DNA of 64,000 nt from Methylibium sp035762065 (GCF_035762065.1 NZ_DASTPW010000010.1:52047-116046), one strand, 5' to 3'; counted from the stretch's first letter, positions 1 through 10,153 are shown. Made by a program: numbers and translations. Notes: generated by a model from the sequence alone, not told the origin.

Positions 1-1
1 G

Positions 2-121
2 CCGCAGGGCGTGTGGGGCTACCGGCAGAGCATCGCGATCGTCCAGCAGCTGATGGGCCAGCGCATGTTCCCGCTGACGCTCGGCGGGCTCGAAGGCGCG
101 ATGCGCCTGCTCACCAAGTAG
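2..121 (+). CDS. C-terminal fragment of an unidentified protein
   Basis: An open frame runs in from the left edge and ends at a TAG, giving about 39 residues that include the stretch GYRQSIAIVQQLMGQ and end in LEGAMRLLTK. The codon choice is GC-rich like the neighbours, so this is probably the true end of a gene that starts before the window. The fragment is too short for me to assign a family. It is followed by about 120 bases without a gene before tamA. Confidence 0.45.
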   Translation, partial: PQGVWGYRQSIAIVQQLMGQRMFPLTLGGLEGAMRLLTK

Positions 122-244
122 CGCGCGCGTCCGTTCGACGCCGTCGCGCGCGCCGGCCTGGGCTGCGACCCGGCATGGCATGTGCCCGAAGGCGAAGCCT
201 CCGACATCCAGCGTCGGTCTATCGCACCAGCCACACTCGCATCG

Positions 245-2233
245 ATGACGACCGGGCGCCGTGACCCTCCCCGTTGGCCGCGGCTCCGGCTCGCATCGAT
301 GCTGCTGACGGTCGCGGTGATCGCGGCGCCCGCTGCCTTCGCGCAGACGCCGGGCGACGACGAAGACGCCTCGGCTTCGGAGCAGCGCCGCAACGAGCGG
401 GTGCGCGGCGAAGCCGATGCGCCGGCCGCGAGCGCCGAAGCCGCGAGCGCGCCCGAGCGCACCGAAACCGCCACGACGCGGCTCGACGCGGTCAAGGACG
501 GCGCCTACGCGCTCGAGTTGCGCGGCCCGAGGCGCGTGCGGGAACTGCTCGCGCGTCATCTCGACCTCGCGCGTTTTCGCACGCAGACCGACATCGCGCC
601 GGTCGAACTCGGCCGGCTGATGGCCGCGACGCCCGCCGAGGTGCGCGCGCTGCTCGAGCCCGAAGGCTGGTTCGAGGCGCGCGTGGACGTGCAGCGCGTG
701 CCGGCGCCCGAAGGCGGCGGCGTGCCGACGATCCGGGTCGAGGTCGATCCCGGGCCGCCGGTGCTGGTCGGCCGGCTCGACTTCCAGTTGCGCGGCCCCT
801 GGTCGGCCGCGCTGGACGACAACGATCCCGAGAGCGAGCGCCTCGCGCGCCGCTGGGCGCGGCTGCAGCGCGGCTGGGCGCTGCCGAGCGGCCGCGTCTT
901 CACGCAAAGCGGCTGGAGCGATGCGAAGAACGCGCTGCTGATCGCCTCGCGCTCGCGCGGCTACGCGAACGCGCGCTATGCCGACACGCTGGCCGACATC
1001 GACGTGCCCAAGCGCCGCGCCGACCTCTCGGTCGCGCTCGACAGCGGGCCGCTGTACCGGCTGGGCGAGGTGCGCGTCGAGGGGCTGCAGCGCACGCCCG
1101 CGTCCGCCGCGCTGAACCTGCGGCCCTTCGAGCTGGGCAGCGTCTACACCGAAGGCGCGCTGCTCGACTACCAGGAGGCGCTGCAGAAGGTCGGCCTCTA
1201 CGAGGGCATCGCGGTCGAGCTCGACCTCGATGCGCCGGACCCGGCGAACGCGGTGGTCATCGCGCGGCTGCGCGAGGCGCAAGCGCAGAACGCGAGCTTC
1301 AGCGTGGGCTTCTCCAGCAACACCGGCCCGCGCTTCGGCGTCGAGCACACGCATCGGCGCTTCTTCGGCCGCGACCTGGTGGCCTCGAGCAAGCTGCGCT
1401 TCGGCCGCGACGAACGCACCGCCTCCTTCGACCTGCTCACCTACCCGAAGGAAGGCGGCGTGCGCGACCTCGCCGGCGTCAGCTACGAGTACCTCGATGC
1501 CGGCGGCGCGCTGACGGTGACGCAGCGCGCGCGCATCGGCCGCCAGCGCGAGACGCAGCGCATCGACCGCCTCGTCACCTTCGAATACCTGCAGACGCGG
1601 CTCGAGACCGCCACGCGCAGCGGCACCGACCGCGCGCTGTGGGGCAACGTCGCGTGGTCGCACCGCGACGTGAACAACCTGAGCTTCCCGACGCGCGGGC
1701 TGATCGTCGGCGCGCAGGCCGGCGGCGGCGCGGCGCGCGATGCCGACGGCGAACAGGGCCCGTTCGCGCGCCTGCAGCTCGGCGCCACCTGGTACCGGCC
1801 GCTGGTCGCCGGCTGGCTCGGCCAGTTCCGCGGCGAGGTCGCGCAGGTGGTCAAGAAGGAGACGCAGGGCGTGCCCGACGCGCTGCTGTTCCGCGCCGGC
1901 GGCGACGACTCGGTGCGCGGCTACGGCTACCGCACGCTCGGCCCGGTGCGCGACGGCGCGGTCGTCGGCGGACCGGTGCTCGCCACCGCCAGCGTCGAGG
2001 CGATGCACCGCTTCACCGACGCGCGCGGCTCGCGCTGGCGCGACTGGTACTACGCCGCCTTCGTCGATGCCGGCAACGCGGCCGACGACTGGAACGAGCT
2101 CGACCCCGCGCTCGGCTACGGCGTCGGCGTGCGCTGGCGCAGCCCGATCGGGCCGCTGCGCGTCGACCTCGCCTACGGCGAACGGGTGCGCAGCGTGCGG
2201 CTGCACATCAGCGTCGGCGTGAGCTTCCGGTGA
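245..2233 (+). CDS. tamA: TamA, outer-membrane translocation and assembly module
   Basis: This is a BamA/Omp85-family outer-membrane protein that works with TamB to insert or assemble autotransporters and other envelope proteins. About 662 residues. The ATG at 245 gives an Arg-rich n-region and a hydrophobic core ending in AAFAQ, a good signal peptide; an upstream in-frame ATG at 182 would add a non-signal-like leader, and an ATG at 299 is a shorter alternative. POTRA-type periplasmic repeats follow (around residues 60-300), then a C-terminal barrel containing the VRGYGYRTLGP segment, which corresponds to the conserved VRGF/Y loop-6 motif of Omp85 proteins. The last residues (SVGVSFR) resemble a final beta strand. 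tamB starts 7 bases downstream, so the two are co-transcribed, as in most proteobacteria. The family call is firm; the start is less so. Confidence 0.9.
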   Translation: MTTGRRDPPRWPRLRLASMLLTVAVIAAPAAFAQTPGDDEDASASEQRRNERVRGEADAPAASAEAASAPERTETATTRLDAVKDGAYALELRGPRRVRELLARHLDLARFRTQTDIAPVELGRLMAATPAEVRALLEPEGWFEARVDVQRVPAPEGGGVPTIRVEVDPGPPVLVGRLDFQLRGPWSAALDDNDPESERLARRWARLQRGWALPSGRVFTQSGWSDAKNALLIASRSRGYANARYADTLADIDVPKRRADLSVALDSGPLYRLGEVRVEGLQRTPASAALNLRPFELGSVYTEGALLDYQEALQKVGLYEGIAVELDLDAPDPANAVVIARLREAQAQNASFSVGFSSNTGPRFGVEHTHRRFFGRDLVASSKLRFGRDERTASFDLLTYPKEGGVRDLAGVSYEYLDAGGALTVTQRARIGRQRETQRIDRLVTFEYLQTRLETATRSGTDRALWGNVAWSHRDVNNLSFPTRGLIVGAQAGGGAARDADGEQGPFARLQLGATWYRPLVAGWLGQFRGEVAQVVKKETQGVPDALLFRAGGDDSVRGYGYRTLGPVRDGAVVGGPVLATASVEAMHRFTDARGSRWRDWYYAAFVDAGNAADDWNELDPALGYGVGVRWRSPIGPLRVDLAYGERVRSVRLHISVGVSFR

Positions 2234-2240
2234 GCACGGC

Positions 2241-5200
2241 ATGAGCGAGACGCCCGAAGGTCGCACCTCGCTCGCACCGCCGCCGGCGGCGCCGCCGCGC
2301 AAGCCGCGGCTGTTCGGCAAGCTGACGCTCGCGCTGCTGCTGGCGCCGCCGGTCGCCGCGCTGGCGGCGATCGGCGCGCTGTGGCAGGGCCTGCACACCG
2401 AGGCCGGCACGCGCTGGTGGCTGGCGCGCATCGCGCGCCACGTGCCGGCCGTCGCGATCGACGCGCCGCGCGGCGCGCTGCTCGGCCGCGACGCGAAGTT
2501 CGCCGCCGACCGCCTCGTGCTGCGCCTGGGCACCGCGACGCTGCGGATCGACGGCCTGCGCCTCGACGGCCTGCACGCCAGCGGCTGGCGTGCGACCTCG
2601 CCCTACGCCCGGCTCGACGCGGCGCTGCTCGCGGCAGATCGCATCCGGCTCGAGACCGCACCCGATCCCGCGCCGAAGCCGCCCTCCCCGCCGCCGATGT
2701 CGCTGCGCACGCCGGTGGCGCTGCGCGTCGACGCGCTGCGCATCGCGGCCTTCGAGCTTGCGGCGCTGGGCGCGCCGGTCGAGCAGATCCGCGCGCGCAT
2801 CGAGGTGGGCGCCGAGCATCGGCTCGACGACTTCAGCGCACGCTGGCGCGGCCTCGTCGCGCAAGGCCAGGCGCGGCTCGAAGCCGACGGCGCGATGCAG
2901 CTCGAAGCGCGCAGCACGCTCGCCGCCGATCCGAACGCCGCGTCCTCGCTGCTGCCGCCGGGCGCGCGCGAGCTGCGGGTCGAAGTGCAGGCCAGCGGGC
3001 CGCTCGCGCGCTTCGATGCGCAGGCCGCGCTCGAACTGCAGGACCAGCGCGTCGATGCGAAGGCGCAGCTCGCGCCTTTCGAGCGCGCGCCGCTCTCGCG
3101 GCTCGACGCGCGCTTCGACAAGCTCGACCTCGCCCGGCTTGCCGGCGCGCTCGGCAACGCCGCGGTGCTGCCGGGCACCGCGCTCGACGGCACGCTGCAG
3201 GTCCAGCTGACGCCCGAGCAGCCGCTGGTCGTGCAGGCCACGGTGCGCAACGCCGAGCCCGGCCGCTGGGACCGCCGCCGGCTGCCGCTGGCCGGGCTCG
3301 ACCTGCTCGCGCGCGGCGCCGGCAGCGCCTGGACGATCGAGCGCGGCCGGCTGCAACTGGCCGGCGACGGCGCGCGCGCGGCCGGCAGCGTCGAGGCCGC
3401 CGGCCGCATCGACGCGGCGCGTGCCGACGTCGAGCTGCGGCTGCGCGACGTGCTGCTGCGTGCGCTCGACGAACGCGCGCCGGCCCTGCGGCTGGCCGGG
3501 CCCATCAAGCTGCAACACGAGCCGCCGGCCGGCGCGAGCGGTGCGGGCGTGGTGCGCGTCGATGCGCAGCTCGAGGCCGTGCAGCTCGCGACGCCGGTCT
3601 CGCGCGGCACGGCGGCCGCGAAGCCGCTGCTGCGCGAGCCGCTGCGCCTGGCGCTCGCGGCGAGCGCCGACCTGCAGGCCGCGCGCTACACGGTCGACAA
3701 GCTGCAGGCGCGCAGCGCCGGCGCGCGGCTCGACGGCAAGGGCCGCGCCGAACGCGACGGCGCGGCCTGGCAGGCGCAGGCCGAGCTGTCGCTGGCCGAG
3801 TTCGATCCGGCGCCGTGGCTCCCCGGCGATCCCGGCGCGGCGTGGAAGCGCGCGCGCAACCGGCTCGCGGGGCAGCTGAAGCTCGACGCGCGCGTGCCGG
3901 CGGCGCTGCCGGCGCCCCCGGCGGCAGCGCGCAAGGCCGCGGCGCCGCCCGAAGCGCTGCGCTGGCTCGCCGCCACGCAGGGCCGGCTCGACCTGCGCTT
4001 CGCCGACAACCTGTTCGCCGGTCAGCCGCTCGACCTGAACGCGCAGGCCGAAGCCGACGGCCGCGGCAACGCGAGCGCGCGGCTCGACGCGCTCGCCGCC
4101 GGCAACCGTGCGAAGGGCGAGCTCGTGCTCGCGCTCGCGGCCAGCCGCACCGGCGGCGAACGCGCGCAGCTGGAGATCGACGCGCCGGCGCTGGACCGGC
4201 TCGCACCGCTCGCGCAGGCTTTCGGGCTGGGCGCGCTCGCGGGCCGGCTGCAGGCGCAGGCCAGCGCCGACGGCCCGCTCGGCGCCTGGCTCGGCGGCAC
4301 GCCGAACGCGGCGCTGCGCACGCGCGGCGACGCCAAGGCGCAGAGGATCGACGCGGCCGGTGTGACGCTTGCCGCCGGCACCGCCCGCTGGGACCTGACG
4401 CTGCCGGCGCGCGCCGACCTCGGCGGCACGGCCGATCCCAAGCTCGAAGCACGCGCCGAGCTGCGCGAGCTGAAGTCGGGCGGCCTCGCGGTGCCGCAAG
4501 CCACGCTCGATCTGGCCGGCAGCCTCGCGGCGCACCGCGCCCGCTTGCAGGCGACGTTGCGGCCGGGTTCAGCGCCGACGCAGGCCGCGGCGGATGCGCA
4601 GGCCGCCGCCGCGTCCCGCTCCGGCGTCGCGAGCAACGCGGACGGCGCGGAAGCGGCGAAGCCGAACGGCCTCGGGCCGCTCGCGCTGGCGCTCGACTTC
4701 GAAGGCGGCTGGCAGGCGCAGCCGGCGACCGAAGGCGGGCTCTGGCGCGGCCGCTGGAACGAACTGCTGCTGCGCCCGGCGGGTGCGCGCTCGGCCAGCG
4801 CGGCGACGCCGCTGGTCGAGGCGCGCGGCGTCGAGCTCGAATGGCAGCAGGGCAGGAGCGGCCTGCGCCTGGCCGTCGCGCCGGCGCAGGCCGAGGTGCT
4901 CGGCGCGGTGCTGCGCTGGAGCCGCGCCGAGTGGTCGCGCACGACGGCGGCGGCGGGCGCCGCGCCGAAGGACCGGATCGAGCTGGACGCGACGGTCGAG
5001 CCGTTTCGCGTCGCGCCGCTGCTGCAGCGGCTGCAGCCCGATTTCGGCTGGGGCGGCGACCTGCTCGTCGCCGGCAAGGCCCGCGTGCGCAGCGAACCTG
5101 CGCTCACCGCGGCGATCGAGATCGCGCGCACCGGCGGCGACCTGACGGTGCAGGAGTTCGACGTGGTGCAGCGGCTGGGCCTGAGCGCGCTGCGGCTCGA

Positions 5201-6626
5201 CCTGAACGTCGCGCAGGGCGTCTGGGCCGCGACGCAGGTGATCGACGGCGAGACGCTGGGCCGCGTCGCCGGCGCGCAGACGGTGCGCGGCCGCGGCGGC
5301 GACGGCGGCGCGCTCTTGCCGGCGGCGGATGCGCCGGTCGAAGGCGCGATCCGGCTGCAGGTGGACAACCTTTCCACCTGGGGCGCCTGGGTGCCGGCCG
5401 GCTGGCGGCTGGGCGGCGCGCTCGACGGCGTGGTGACGATCGGCGGGCGCTTCGGCGCGCCGGAGCTCACCGGCTCGCTTTCCGGCCGGCAGCTCGCGGT
5501 GCGCAACGCGCTCGAAGGCGTCGCGCTGGCCGACGGCGACCTGCAGGCGCGCTTCGACGGCGAGACGGCGAAGCTCGAGAACCTGAGCTTCCGTGCCGGC
5601 GACGGCAAGCTCGAAGCGCGCGGCGACGCGCGCCTGGGCGCCGCGCCGCGGGCGAACCTGCGCGTCAACGCCGAGCGCGCGACGGTGCTGGGCCGCGTCG
5701 ACCGGCGCGTGGTGGCCAGCGGCGAGGCGCGGCTGGCGCTCGACGCGCAGGCGATCCGGCTCGAAGGCGAGCTGCGCGCCGACGAGGGCCTGATCGACAT
5801 CAGCCGCGGCGACGCGCCCAAGCTCGGCGAGGACGTGCGCGTGCGCCGCACCGCCGCGACGCCCGGCGAGGCCGGCGTGCCGGCGCCGGCCACCGCGCCG
5901 CCGGCGCCGCCGCGCAACGTCGACCTGCGCCTGGCCGTGGCGCTGGGCGAGCGCTTCCGGCTGCGCGGCCGCGGCATCGACACGCGGCTCGAAGGCCGGC
6001 TGCTGCTCACCTCGCCGAAGGCCAAGCTCACCGCGAGCGGCGAGATCCGGACGGTCGACGGCACCTACGAGGCCTACGGCCAGAGCCTGGTGATCGAGCG
6101 CGGCGTGATCACCTTCGTCAGCGACATCGCCAACCCGCGGCTCGACATCCAGGCGGTGCGCGCGAAGACCGAGGTGCGCGTCGGCGTGATCGTCTCGGGC
6201 AGTGCCCAGTCGCCGCGCGTGCGGCTGTTCTCCGAGCCGGAGCTGCCCTCGACCGAGAAGCTCGCGCTGCTGGTCACCGGCCGCAGCTACGACAGCCTCG
6301 GCGGCGCCGAGACCGCCTTGCTGCAGCAGGCCGCGATGGCGCTGCTGGCCGGCGACGGCGGCGACGGCCAGAGCAAGTTCGACGTCGCGCGGATGCTGCA
6401 GCTCGACGAGCTCTCGGTGCGCCAGAGCGACGGCGCGGTGCGCGACACGGTAGTCACGCTGGGCAAGCAGATTTCCGATCGCGTCTACGTCGGCTACGAG
6501 CGCGGCCTGCAGGCCGCAGGCGGCAACTGGCAGCTGATCTACCGGATCGCACAGCGCTTCACGCTGCGCGCGCAGTCGGGCGACGACCCGGCCGTCGACC
6601 TGATCTGGATGTTCAGGTGGAACTGA
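2241..6626 (+). CDS. tamB: TamB, translocation and assembly module inner-membrane component
   Basis: This 1461-residue AsmA/DUF490-type protein is anchored in the inner membrane and spans the periplasm to TamA; the family is also implicated in phospholipid transport to the outer membrane. There is one N-terminal hydrophobic segment (about residues 27-50), then a long repetitive periplasmic body rich in short beta-forming stretches. The conserved C-terminal DUF490 region includes the GTYEAYGQ and RVYVGYERG stretches and ends in DLIWMFRWN, typical of the family. Length is in the usual range of 1200-1500. It lies directly behind tamA. No frameshift was noticed. Confidence 0.92.
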   Translation: MSETPEGRTSLAPPPAAPPRKPRLFGKLTLALLLAPPVAALAAIGALWQGLHTEAGTRWWLARIARHVPAVAIDAPRGALLGRDAKFAADRLVLRLGTATLRIDGLRLDGLHASGWRATSPYARLDAALLAADRIRLETAPDPAPKPPSPPPMSLRTPVALRVDALRIAAFELAALGAPVEQIRARIEVGAEHRLDDFSARWRGLVAQGQARLEADGAMQLEARSTLAADPNAASSLLPPGARELRVEVQASGPLARFDAQAALELQDQRVDAKAQLAPFERAPLSRLDARFDKLDLARLAGALGNAAVLPGTALDGTLQVQLTPEQPLVVQATVRNAEPGRWDRRRLPLAGLDLLARGAGSAWTIERGRLQLAGDGARAAGSVEAAGRIDAARADVELRLRDVLLRALDERAPALRLAGPIKLQHEPPAGASGAGVVRVDAQLEAVQLATPVSRGTAAAKPLLREPLRLALAASADLQAARYTVDKLQARSAGARLDGKGRAERDGAAWQAQAELSLAEFDPAPWLPGDPGAAWKRARNRLAGQLKLDARVPAALPAPPAAARKAAAPPEALRWLAATQGRLDLRFADNLFAGQPLDLNAQAEADGRGNASARLDALAAGNRAKGELVLALAASRTGGERAQLEIDAPALDRLAPLAQAFGLGALAGRLQAQASADGPLGAWLGGTPNAALRTRGDAKAQRIDAAGVTLAAGTARWDLTLPARADLGGTADPKLEARAELRELKSGGLAVPQATLDLAGSLAAHRARLQATLRPGSAPTQAAADAQAAAASRSGVASNADGAEAAKPNGLGPLALALDFEGGWQAQPATEGGLWRGRWNELLLRPAGARSASAATPLVEARGVELEWQQGRSGLRLAVAPAQAEVLGAVLRWSRAEWSRTTAAAGAAPKDRIELDATVEPFRVAPLLQRLQPDFGWGGDLLVAGKARVRSEPALTAAIEIARTGGDLTVQEFDVVQRLGLSALRLDLNVAQGVWAATQVIDGETLGRVAGAQTVRGRGGDGGALLPAADAPVEGAIRLQVDNLSTWGAWVPAGWRLGGALDGVVTIGGRFGAPELTGSLSGRQLAVRNALEGVALADGDLQARFDGETAKLENLSFRAGDGKLEARGDARLGAAPRANLRVNAERATVLGRVDRRVVASGEARLALDAQAIRLEGELRADEGLIDISRGDAPKLGEDVRVRRTAATPGEAGVPAPATAPPAPPRNVDLRLAVALGERFRLRGRGIDTRLEGRLLLTSPKAKLTASGEIRTVDGTYEAYGQSLVIERGVITFVSDIANPRLDIQAVRAKTEVRVGVIVSGSAQSPRVRLFSEPELPSTEKLALLVTGRSYDSLGGAETALLQQAAMALLAGDGGDGQSKFDVARMLQLDELSVRQSDGAVRDTVVTLGKQISDRVYVGYERGLQAAGGNWQLIYRIAQRFTLRAQSGDDPAVDLIWMFRWN

Positions 6627-6635
6627 TGACGCCCA

Positions 6636-6672
6636 GCCCCGTTGCGGCTTCGCCGCTCGCCATCAACGGGGC
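6636..6672. terminator. Hairpin between convergent tamB and flippase genes
   Basis: Perfect 9-base arms GCCCCGTTG (6636-6644) and CAACGGGGC (6664-6672) enclose a second small stem, GCGGC-TTC-GCCGC. It sits between two converging genes, so it may end transcription from both sides. There is no T-run, so intrinsic termination is only a suggestion. A 19-base part of it recurs inverted at 36950-36968. Confidence 0.4.
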
Positions 6673-6728
6673 ACCGCTGGCGGCCCGGCGAAGCGGGATC
6701 CGCGGCGGTCGTTGAGTGGACAACCGCT

Positions 6729-8159
6729 CTACCAGAAGCCGACCCATTGCGCGAGCCGGTTGCCGCCGTGCCCGAGCGCGAAGCCGAGCACCCACCAGGC
6801 CAGCATGCCGATTTCCAGCCGCCAGCGGTTCAGGCCGTGGCGCGCGTTGAGCCACAGCGTCAGCAGCACCGCCGGCAGCTCGCGCAAGGCGATGGCGACC
6901 AATCCCCAGAACAGCCCGCCGAGCGCGAGGCCGAGCGGGATCAGCGTGAAGGTGGAGACGACCCGCACCGCGTTGAGCATCGCGTGGTACTGCGGCTGGT
7001 TCAGCGCGAGGTAGACCTGGTGCGCGAGCTGGTAGCGCGCCAGCAGCAGCGACAGGGCCAGGATCGACAGGATCGGCCCGGCGTCGCGGTAGCGCTCGTC
7101 GTAGAGGATGTCGATCAGGAGCGGCCCCGTGGCGAACAGCAGGCCGGAGCCCAGCAGCATCACCGGATCGACGCGGCGGCGCGCCTTCAAGTAGATCTCG
7201 GCGAGGCGCTGCGGATCGTTGCGCGCCATCTCGCTGAAGGCCGGCAGCAGCACGTTTCCGAACAGCTTCTCCATCACCAGCACCGCGGCCGACGAAAGGC
7301 CGAAGGCCACCGAGTACAGGCCCATGTAGTGCGCGTCGGCGACGCCGGCGAGCAGCAGCCGGTCGGCGTTGAGCGCCCACACGCCGACCGCCGACGACAG
7401 GAACAGCCACTTGCCGAAATGCATCAGCTCGGAGAGCACCGTGCGGTCCCAGGCCCAGCGGTTCTTCACCTCGGGCCAGAGGCGGTGGCTCAGCACGGTG
7501 TGCAGCGTCTGGCCGATCAGGTTGGCCGCGACGATCGCCCAGATCGAGCGCGTCAGCCAGGCCAGCACGATCATCACGACGATCTGGGTGATCTGCTGGG
7601 CCAGCTCGAGCGACACGTAGCGGCGCATGTCGAGCTCGCGCACCGCGGTGTGCACGCTGGTGGAGTGGAAGCCGTGCGCGATCGAGCCGAGGCCGCTGGC
7701 GGCCAGCACCCACGGCAGCACCGGGGCCGCGTAGGTGGAGTTGGCGGGCACGAACCCCATGAGGTTCGCCGCGTACAGCAGCAAGCCGAGCAGCACCGTG
7801 ACGGCGCACAGCACGAAGCCGCGCACCACCTGCACGCTCCACACGGTGTTCAGGAAGACCCGTTCCTTCGCGCGCTCGTGCCGCACGACGCTCTGGTGCA
7901 GGCCGACGTCCGACAGGTTCAAGAGCACGATCGAGACCGTCAGCACGATGGCCATCACGCCGAACATCTCGGGCACCAGCAGGCGCGTGACGACGAGGTT
8001 GGCGCCCAAGCGCAGCACGTGGCCCAAGCCCACGCTGCCGGCGGACCACAGGCTCGCGCCCATCATGCGTTTGCGCAGCGACGGCCGACGGCTCTCGACG
8101 CGGCTCGGATCGGGGGGAATGGCGGACTCCGGCTTCGCGGCTTCGGGCACTGAGGACAT
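6729..8159 (-). CDS. Wzx-like oligosaccharide flippase (MOP superfamily)
   Basis: A polytopic inner-membrane protein of about 476 residues with 12 or more hydrophobic segments, resembling polysaccharide-biosynthesis/lipid-linked oligosaccharide flippases. The conserved N-terminal pattern RLGANLVVTRLLVPEMFGVMA is characteristic of this family. The ATG at 8159 was chosen because the upstream in-frame sequence runs into the tRNA-Arg gene. It would move an undecaprenyl-linked sugar from cytoplasm to periplasm. No glycosyltransferase or polymerase gene lies beside it, so its substrate cannot be inferred from context. The end converges on tamB. Confidence 0.8.
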   Translation of the reverse strand: MSSVPEAAKPESAIPPDPSRVESRRPSLRKRMMGASLWSAGSVGLGHVLRLGANLVVTRLLVPEMFGVMAIVLTVSIVLLNLSDVGLHQSVVRHERAKERVFLNTVWSVQVVRGFVLCAVTVLLGLLLYAANLMGFVPANSTYAAPVLPWVLAASGLGSIAHGFHSTSVHTAVRELDMRRYVSLELAQQITQIVVMIVLAWLTRSIWAIVAANLIGQTLHTVLSHRLWPEVKNRWAWDRTVLSELMHFGKWLFLSSAVGVWALNADRLLLAGVADAHYMGLYSVAFGLSSAAVLVMEKLFGNVLLPAFSEMARNDPQRLAEIYLKARRRVDPVMLLGSGLLFATGPLLIDILYDERYRDAGPILSILALSLLLARYQLAHQVYLALNQPQYHAMLNAVRVVSTFTLIPLGLALGGLFWGLVAIALRELPAVLLTLWLNARHGLNRWRLEIGMLAWWVLGFALGHGGNRLAQWVGFW

Positions 8160-8264
8160 CGCTGGCAATTGTCGAACGCGCGCCCCGGCCGTCTCGAGTG
8201 AATAGTTCGCGCGCTGCGTCGCGCCCCCGGGAGTCGAGGGCCGGCGTGTGGAGGCGAAAGGTGT

Positions 8265-8339
8265 TGGCGGCCCCGACAGGAATCGAACCTGTATCTGCCC
8301 CTTAGGAGGGGGCCGTTCTATCCATTGAACTACAGGGCC
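8265..8339 (-). tRNA. tRNA-Arg (anticodon CCT)
   Basis: Read on the minus strand, a 7-pair acceptor stem GGCCCTG/CGGGGCC (one G-T pair) closes a cloverleaf. The anticodon stem GCCCC/GGGGC carries loop CTCCTAA, anticodon CCT, reading AGG. The T-arm contains GGTTCGATTCC. Discriminator G and an encoded CCA (8265-8267) complete the 75-base gene. No att-like repeat was noticed beside it. Confidence 0.95.
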
Positions 8340-8432
8340 CGGGCGTCGTGGCTCGACGGCGGCGCGGATTGTGCCCGAGGGCCCCCGCTGCAACCTCCGC
8401 GCAAGCCTTCGATGCGCGAGCGCGACAGCACG

Positions 8433-10058
8433 TCAGCGCGGGCCGCGGCGCATCGCGCGGCTGAGCAGCACCACCGGGATCAGGCCGACCGCGACGATCG
8501 CGATCGACGGCAGCGCGGCCTCGGCCAGCCGCTCGTCGCGCGCCAGCTGGTAGGCGACGACGGCCAGCGTGTCGCTGTCGAAGGGCCGCAGCACGAGCGT
8601 CGCCGGCAGCTCCTTCATCACGTCGACGAACACCAGCAGCGCCGCCACCGCGGCCGAGCGGCCGAGCAGCGGCGCGTGCACGCCGAAGAACAGCCGCGCC
8701 GGCCCGGCGCCGAGCATGCGCGCGCTGTCGTCGAGGCTCGCCGGGATGCGCGCGTAGCCCGCCTCGACCGACTGCAGCGCGACCGCGCTGAAGCGCACCA
8801 GGTAGGCGTAGATCAGTCCGGCGACGCTGCCGGTGGCCGCGAGCGTGACCGTGTTCGCGAGCAGCGAGCCCGGCGCCGCCGCCTGCACCCAGCCGAGCGG
8901 CAGCAGCAGGCCGACCGCGATCACGCCGCCGGGCACCGCGTAGCCGAGCGAGACCAGCCGCGCCAGCGGCCGCGCGAGCCCACCGGCGCGCTGGCGCAGC
9001 ACGAAGCCGAGCAGCCCGGCGATCGCGACCGCGGCGGCGGCGGCGAGGAGCGCGAGCTTCAGGCTCGTCCAGGCCCAGCCGCCGAAGCGCGCCCACGGCA
9101 GGCCGAATTCGCCGTGCAGCGCCTCCCGCCAGACGCCCTGCAGCAGCACCGCGACCGGCAGCACGAAGCCCAGCAGCACCGGAAGCGCGCACAGCGCGAA
9201 GGCCAGCGCGGCGCGCCGGCCGCGCAGCGCGACCGGCCGGCCTTCGCGCGCGTCCGGGCGCAGGCGGCCCGCCGCGAAGCGCAGCCGCGCCTGTGCGCGC
9301 CGCTCGGCCCACAGCACGATCGCGACCACCGCCAGCAGCACCGTCGCGAGCTGCGCCGCGGCGATGCGGTCGTCCATCGCGAGCCAGGCCTTGTAGATGC
9401 CGGTGGTGAAGGTCTGAAGGCCGAAGTAGGCGCCGACGCCGTAGTCGGCCAGCGTCTCCATCAAGGCGAGCGCGACGCCGGCGGCGAGCGCCGGCCGCGC
9501 CAGCGGCAGCGCAACCCGCACGATGCGCTGGCCCAGCCCCGAGCCAAGCAGCCGCGCCGCTTCCATCAGGTGCACGCCGCGCTCGACCAGCGCCGCGCGC
9601 GTCAAGAGGTAGACGTAGGGATAGAGCGCCAGCGTGAACAGCACGATGGCGCCGGGCAGGCTGCGCACGTCGGGCCAGAGGGCGCCGCTCGCGCCGCTCC
9701 AGCTGCGCAGCCAGGTCTGGGCCGCGCCGCTGTACTGGAGGAAGTCGGTCGCCGCGTAGGCGAGCACGTAGGCCGGCATCGCCAGCGGCAGCAGCAGCGC
9801 CCATTCGAAGACGCGGCGGCCCGGAAAGTCGAACAGCGTCACCGCGACCGCGGTCGCGCCGCCGACCAGCGCCACGCCGGCGGCCACGCCGAGCGCCAAC
9901 CCGGCCGAGCCGAGCAGGTAGCCGGGCAGCACGGTGTCGAGCTGGTGCCGCAGCGTCGCGAGGCCGTTCGCCGAGGGCTCGAACCAGGCGCCGATGACGC
10001 CGAGCATCGGCAGCGCCAGCGCCGTGCAGACGACGACCGTCCACCGGCGCGCATTCAT
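8433..10058 (-). CDS. FbpB-type iron(III) ABC transporter permease
   Basis: A fused two-module permease of about 541 residues with roughly 12 transmembrane segments, each half carrying a binding-protein-dependent transport fold. The two EAA-like cytoplasmic loops are visible (LMEAARLLGSGLGQRIVRVALP in the first half and ASLDDSARMLGAGPARLFFGVHAP in the second). This architecture is that of FbpB/SfuB/AfuB ferric iron permeases. The ATG at 10058 is preferred to a GTG at 10094. It diverges from an FbpC-like ATPase starting at 10154. The expected periplasmic binding protein (FbpA) is not in the window. Spermidine, thiamine or sulfate permeases share the fold but are usually not fused in this way. 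Confidence 0.82.
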   Translation of the reverse strand: MNARRWTVVVCTALALPMLGVIGAWFEPSANGLATLRHQLDTVLPGYLLGSAGLALGVAAGVALVGGATAVAVTLFDFPGRRVFEWALLLPLAMPAYVLAYAATDFLQYSGAAQTWLRSWSGASGALWPDVRSLPGAIVLFTLALYPYVYLLTRAALVERGVHLMEAARLLGSGLGQRIVRVALPLARPALAAGVALALMETLADYGVGAYFGLQTFTTGIYKAWLAMDDRIAAAQLATVLLAVVAIVLWAERRAQARLRFAAGRLRPDAREGRPVALRGRRAALAFALCALPVLLGFVLPVAVLLQGVWREALHGEFGLPWARFGGWAWTSLKLALLAAAAAVAIAGLLGFVLRQRAGGLARPLARLVSLGYAVPGGVIAVGLLLPLGWVQAAAPGSLLANTVTLAATGSVAGLIYAYLVRFSAVALQSVEAGYARIPASLDDSARMLGAGPARLFFGVHAPLLGRSAAVAALLVFVDVMKELPATLVLRPFDSDTLAVVAYQLARDERLAEAALPSIAIVAVGLIPVVLLSRAMRRGPR

Positions 10059-10153
10059 GCCTGCCGTGGCCGACGAGCCGCCGGGGCCCGCCACGCGGCC
10101 CGGTTGGCAATGCGAATGCCTGTCATTTGAAGTCCGCTGATTATCATCGGCCG

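Noticed and set aside
2208..4535. Long minus-strand open frame opposite tamB
   Set aside because: Shadow of tamB; Arg/Ala-rich composition with no domain or start signal.
8265..8339. tRNA-Arg as an integration site for a genomic island
   Set aside because: No integrase and no duplicated tRNA 3' end was seen nearby; the genes on both sides look native.
10137..10149. Fur box in the FbpB/FbpC divergent promoter
   Set aside because: TGATTATCAT matches only one half of the 19-base Fur consensus; the other half does not match.
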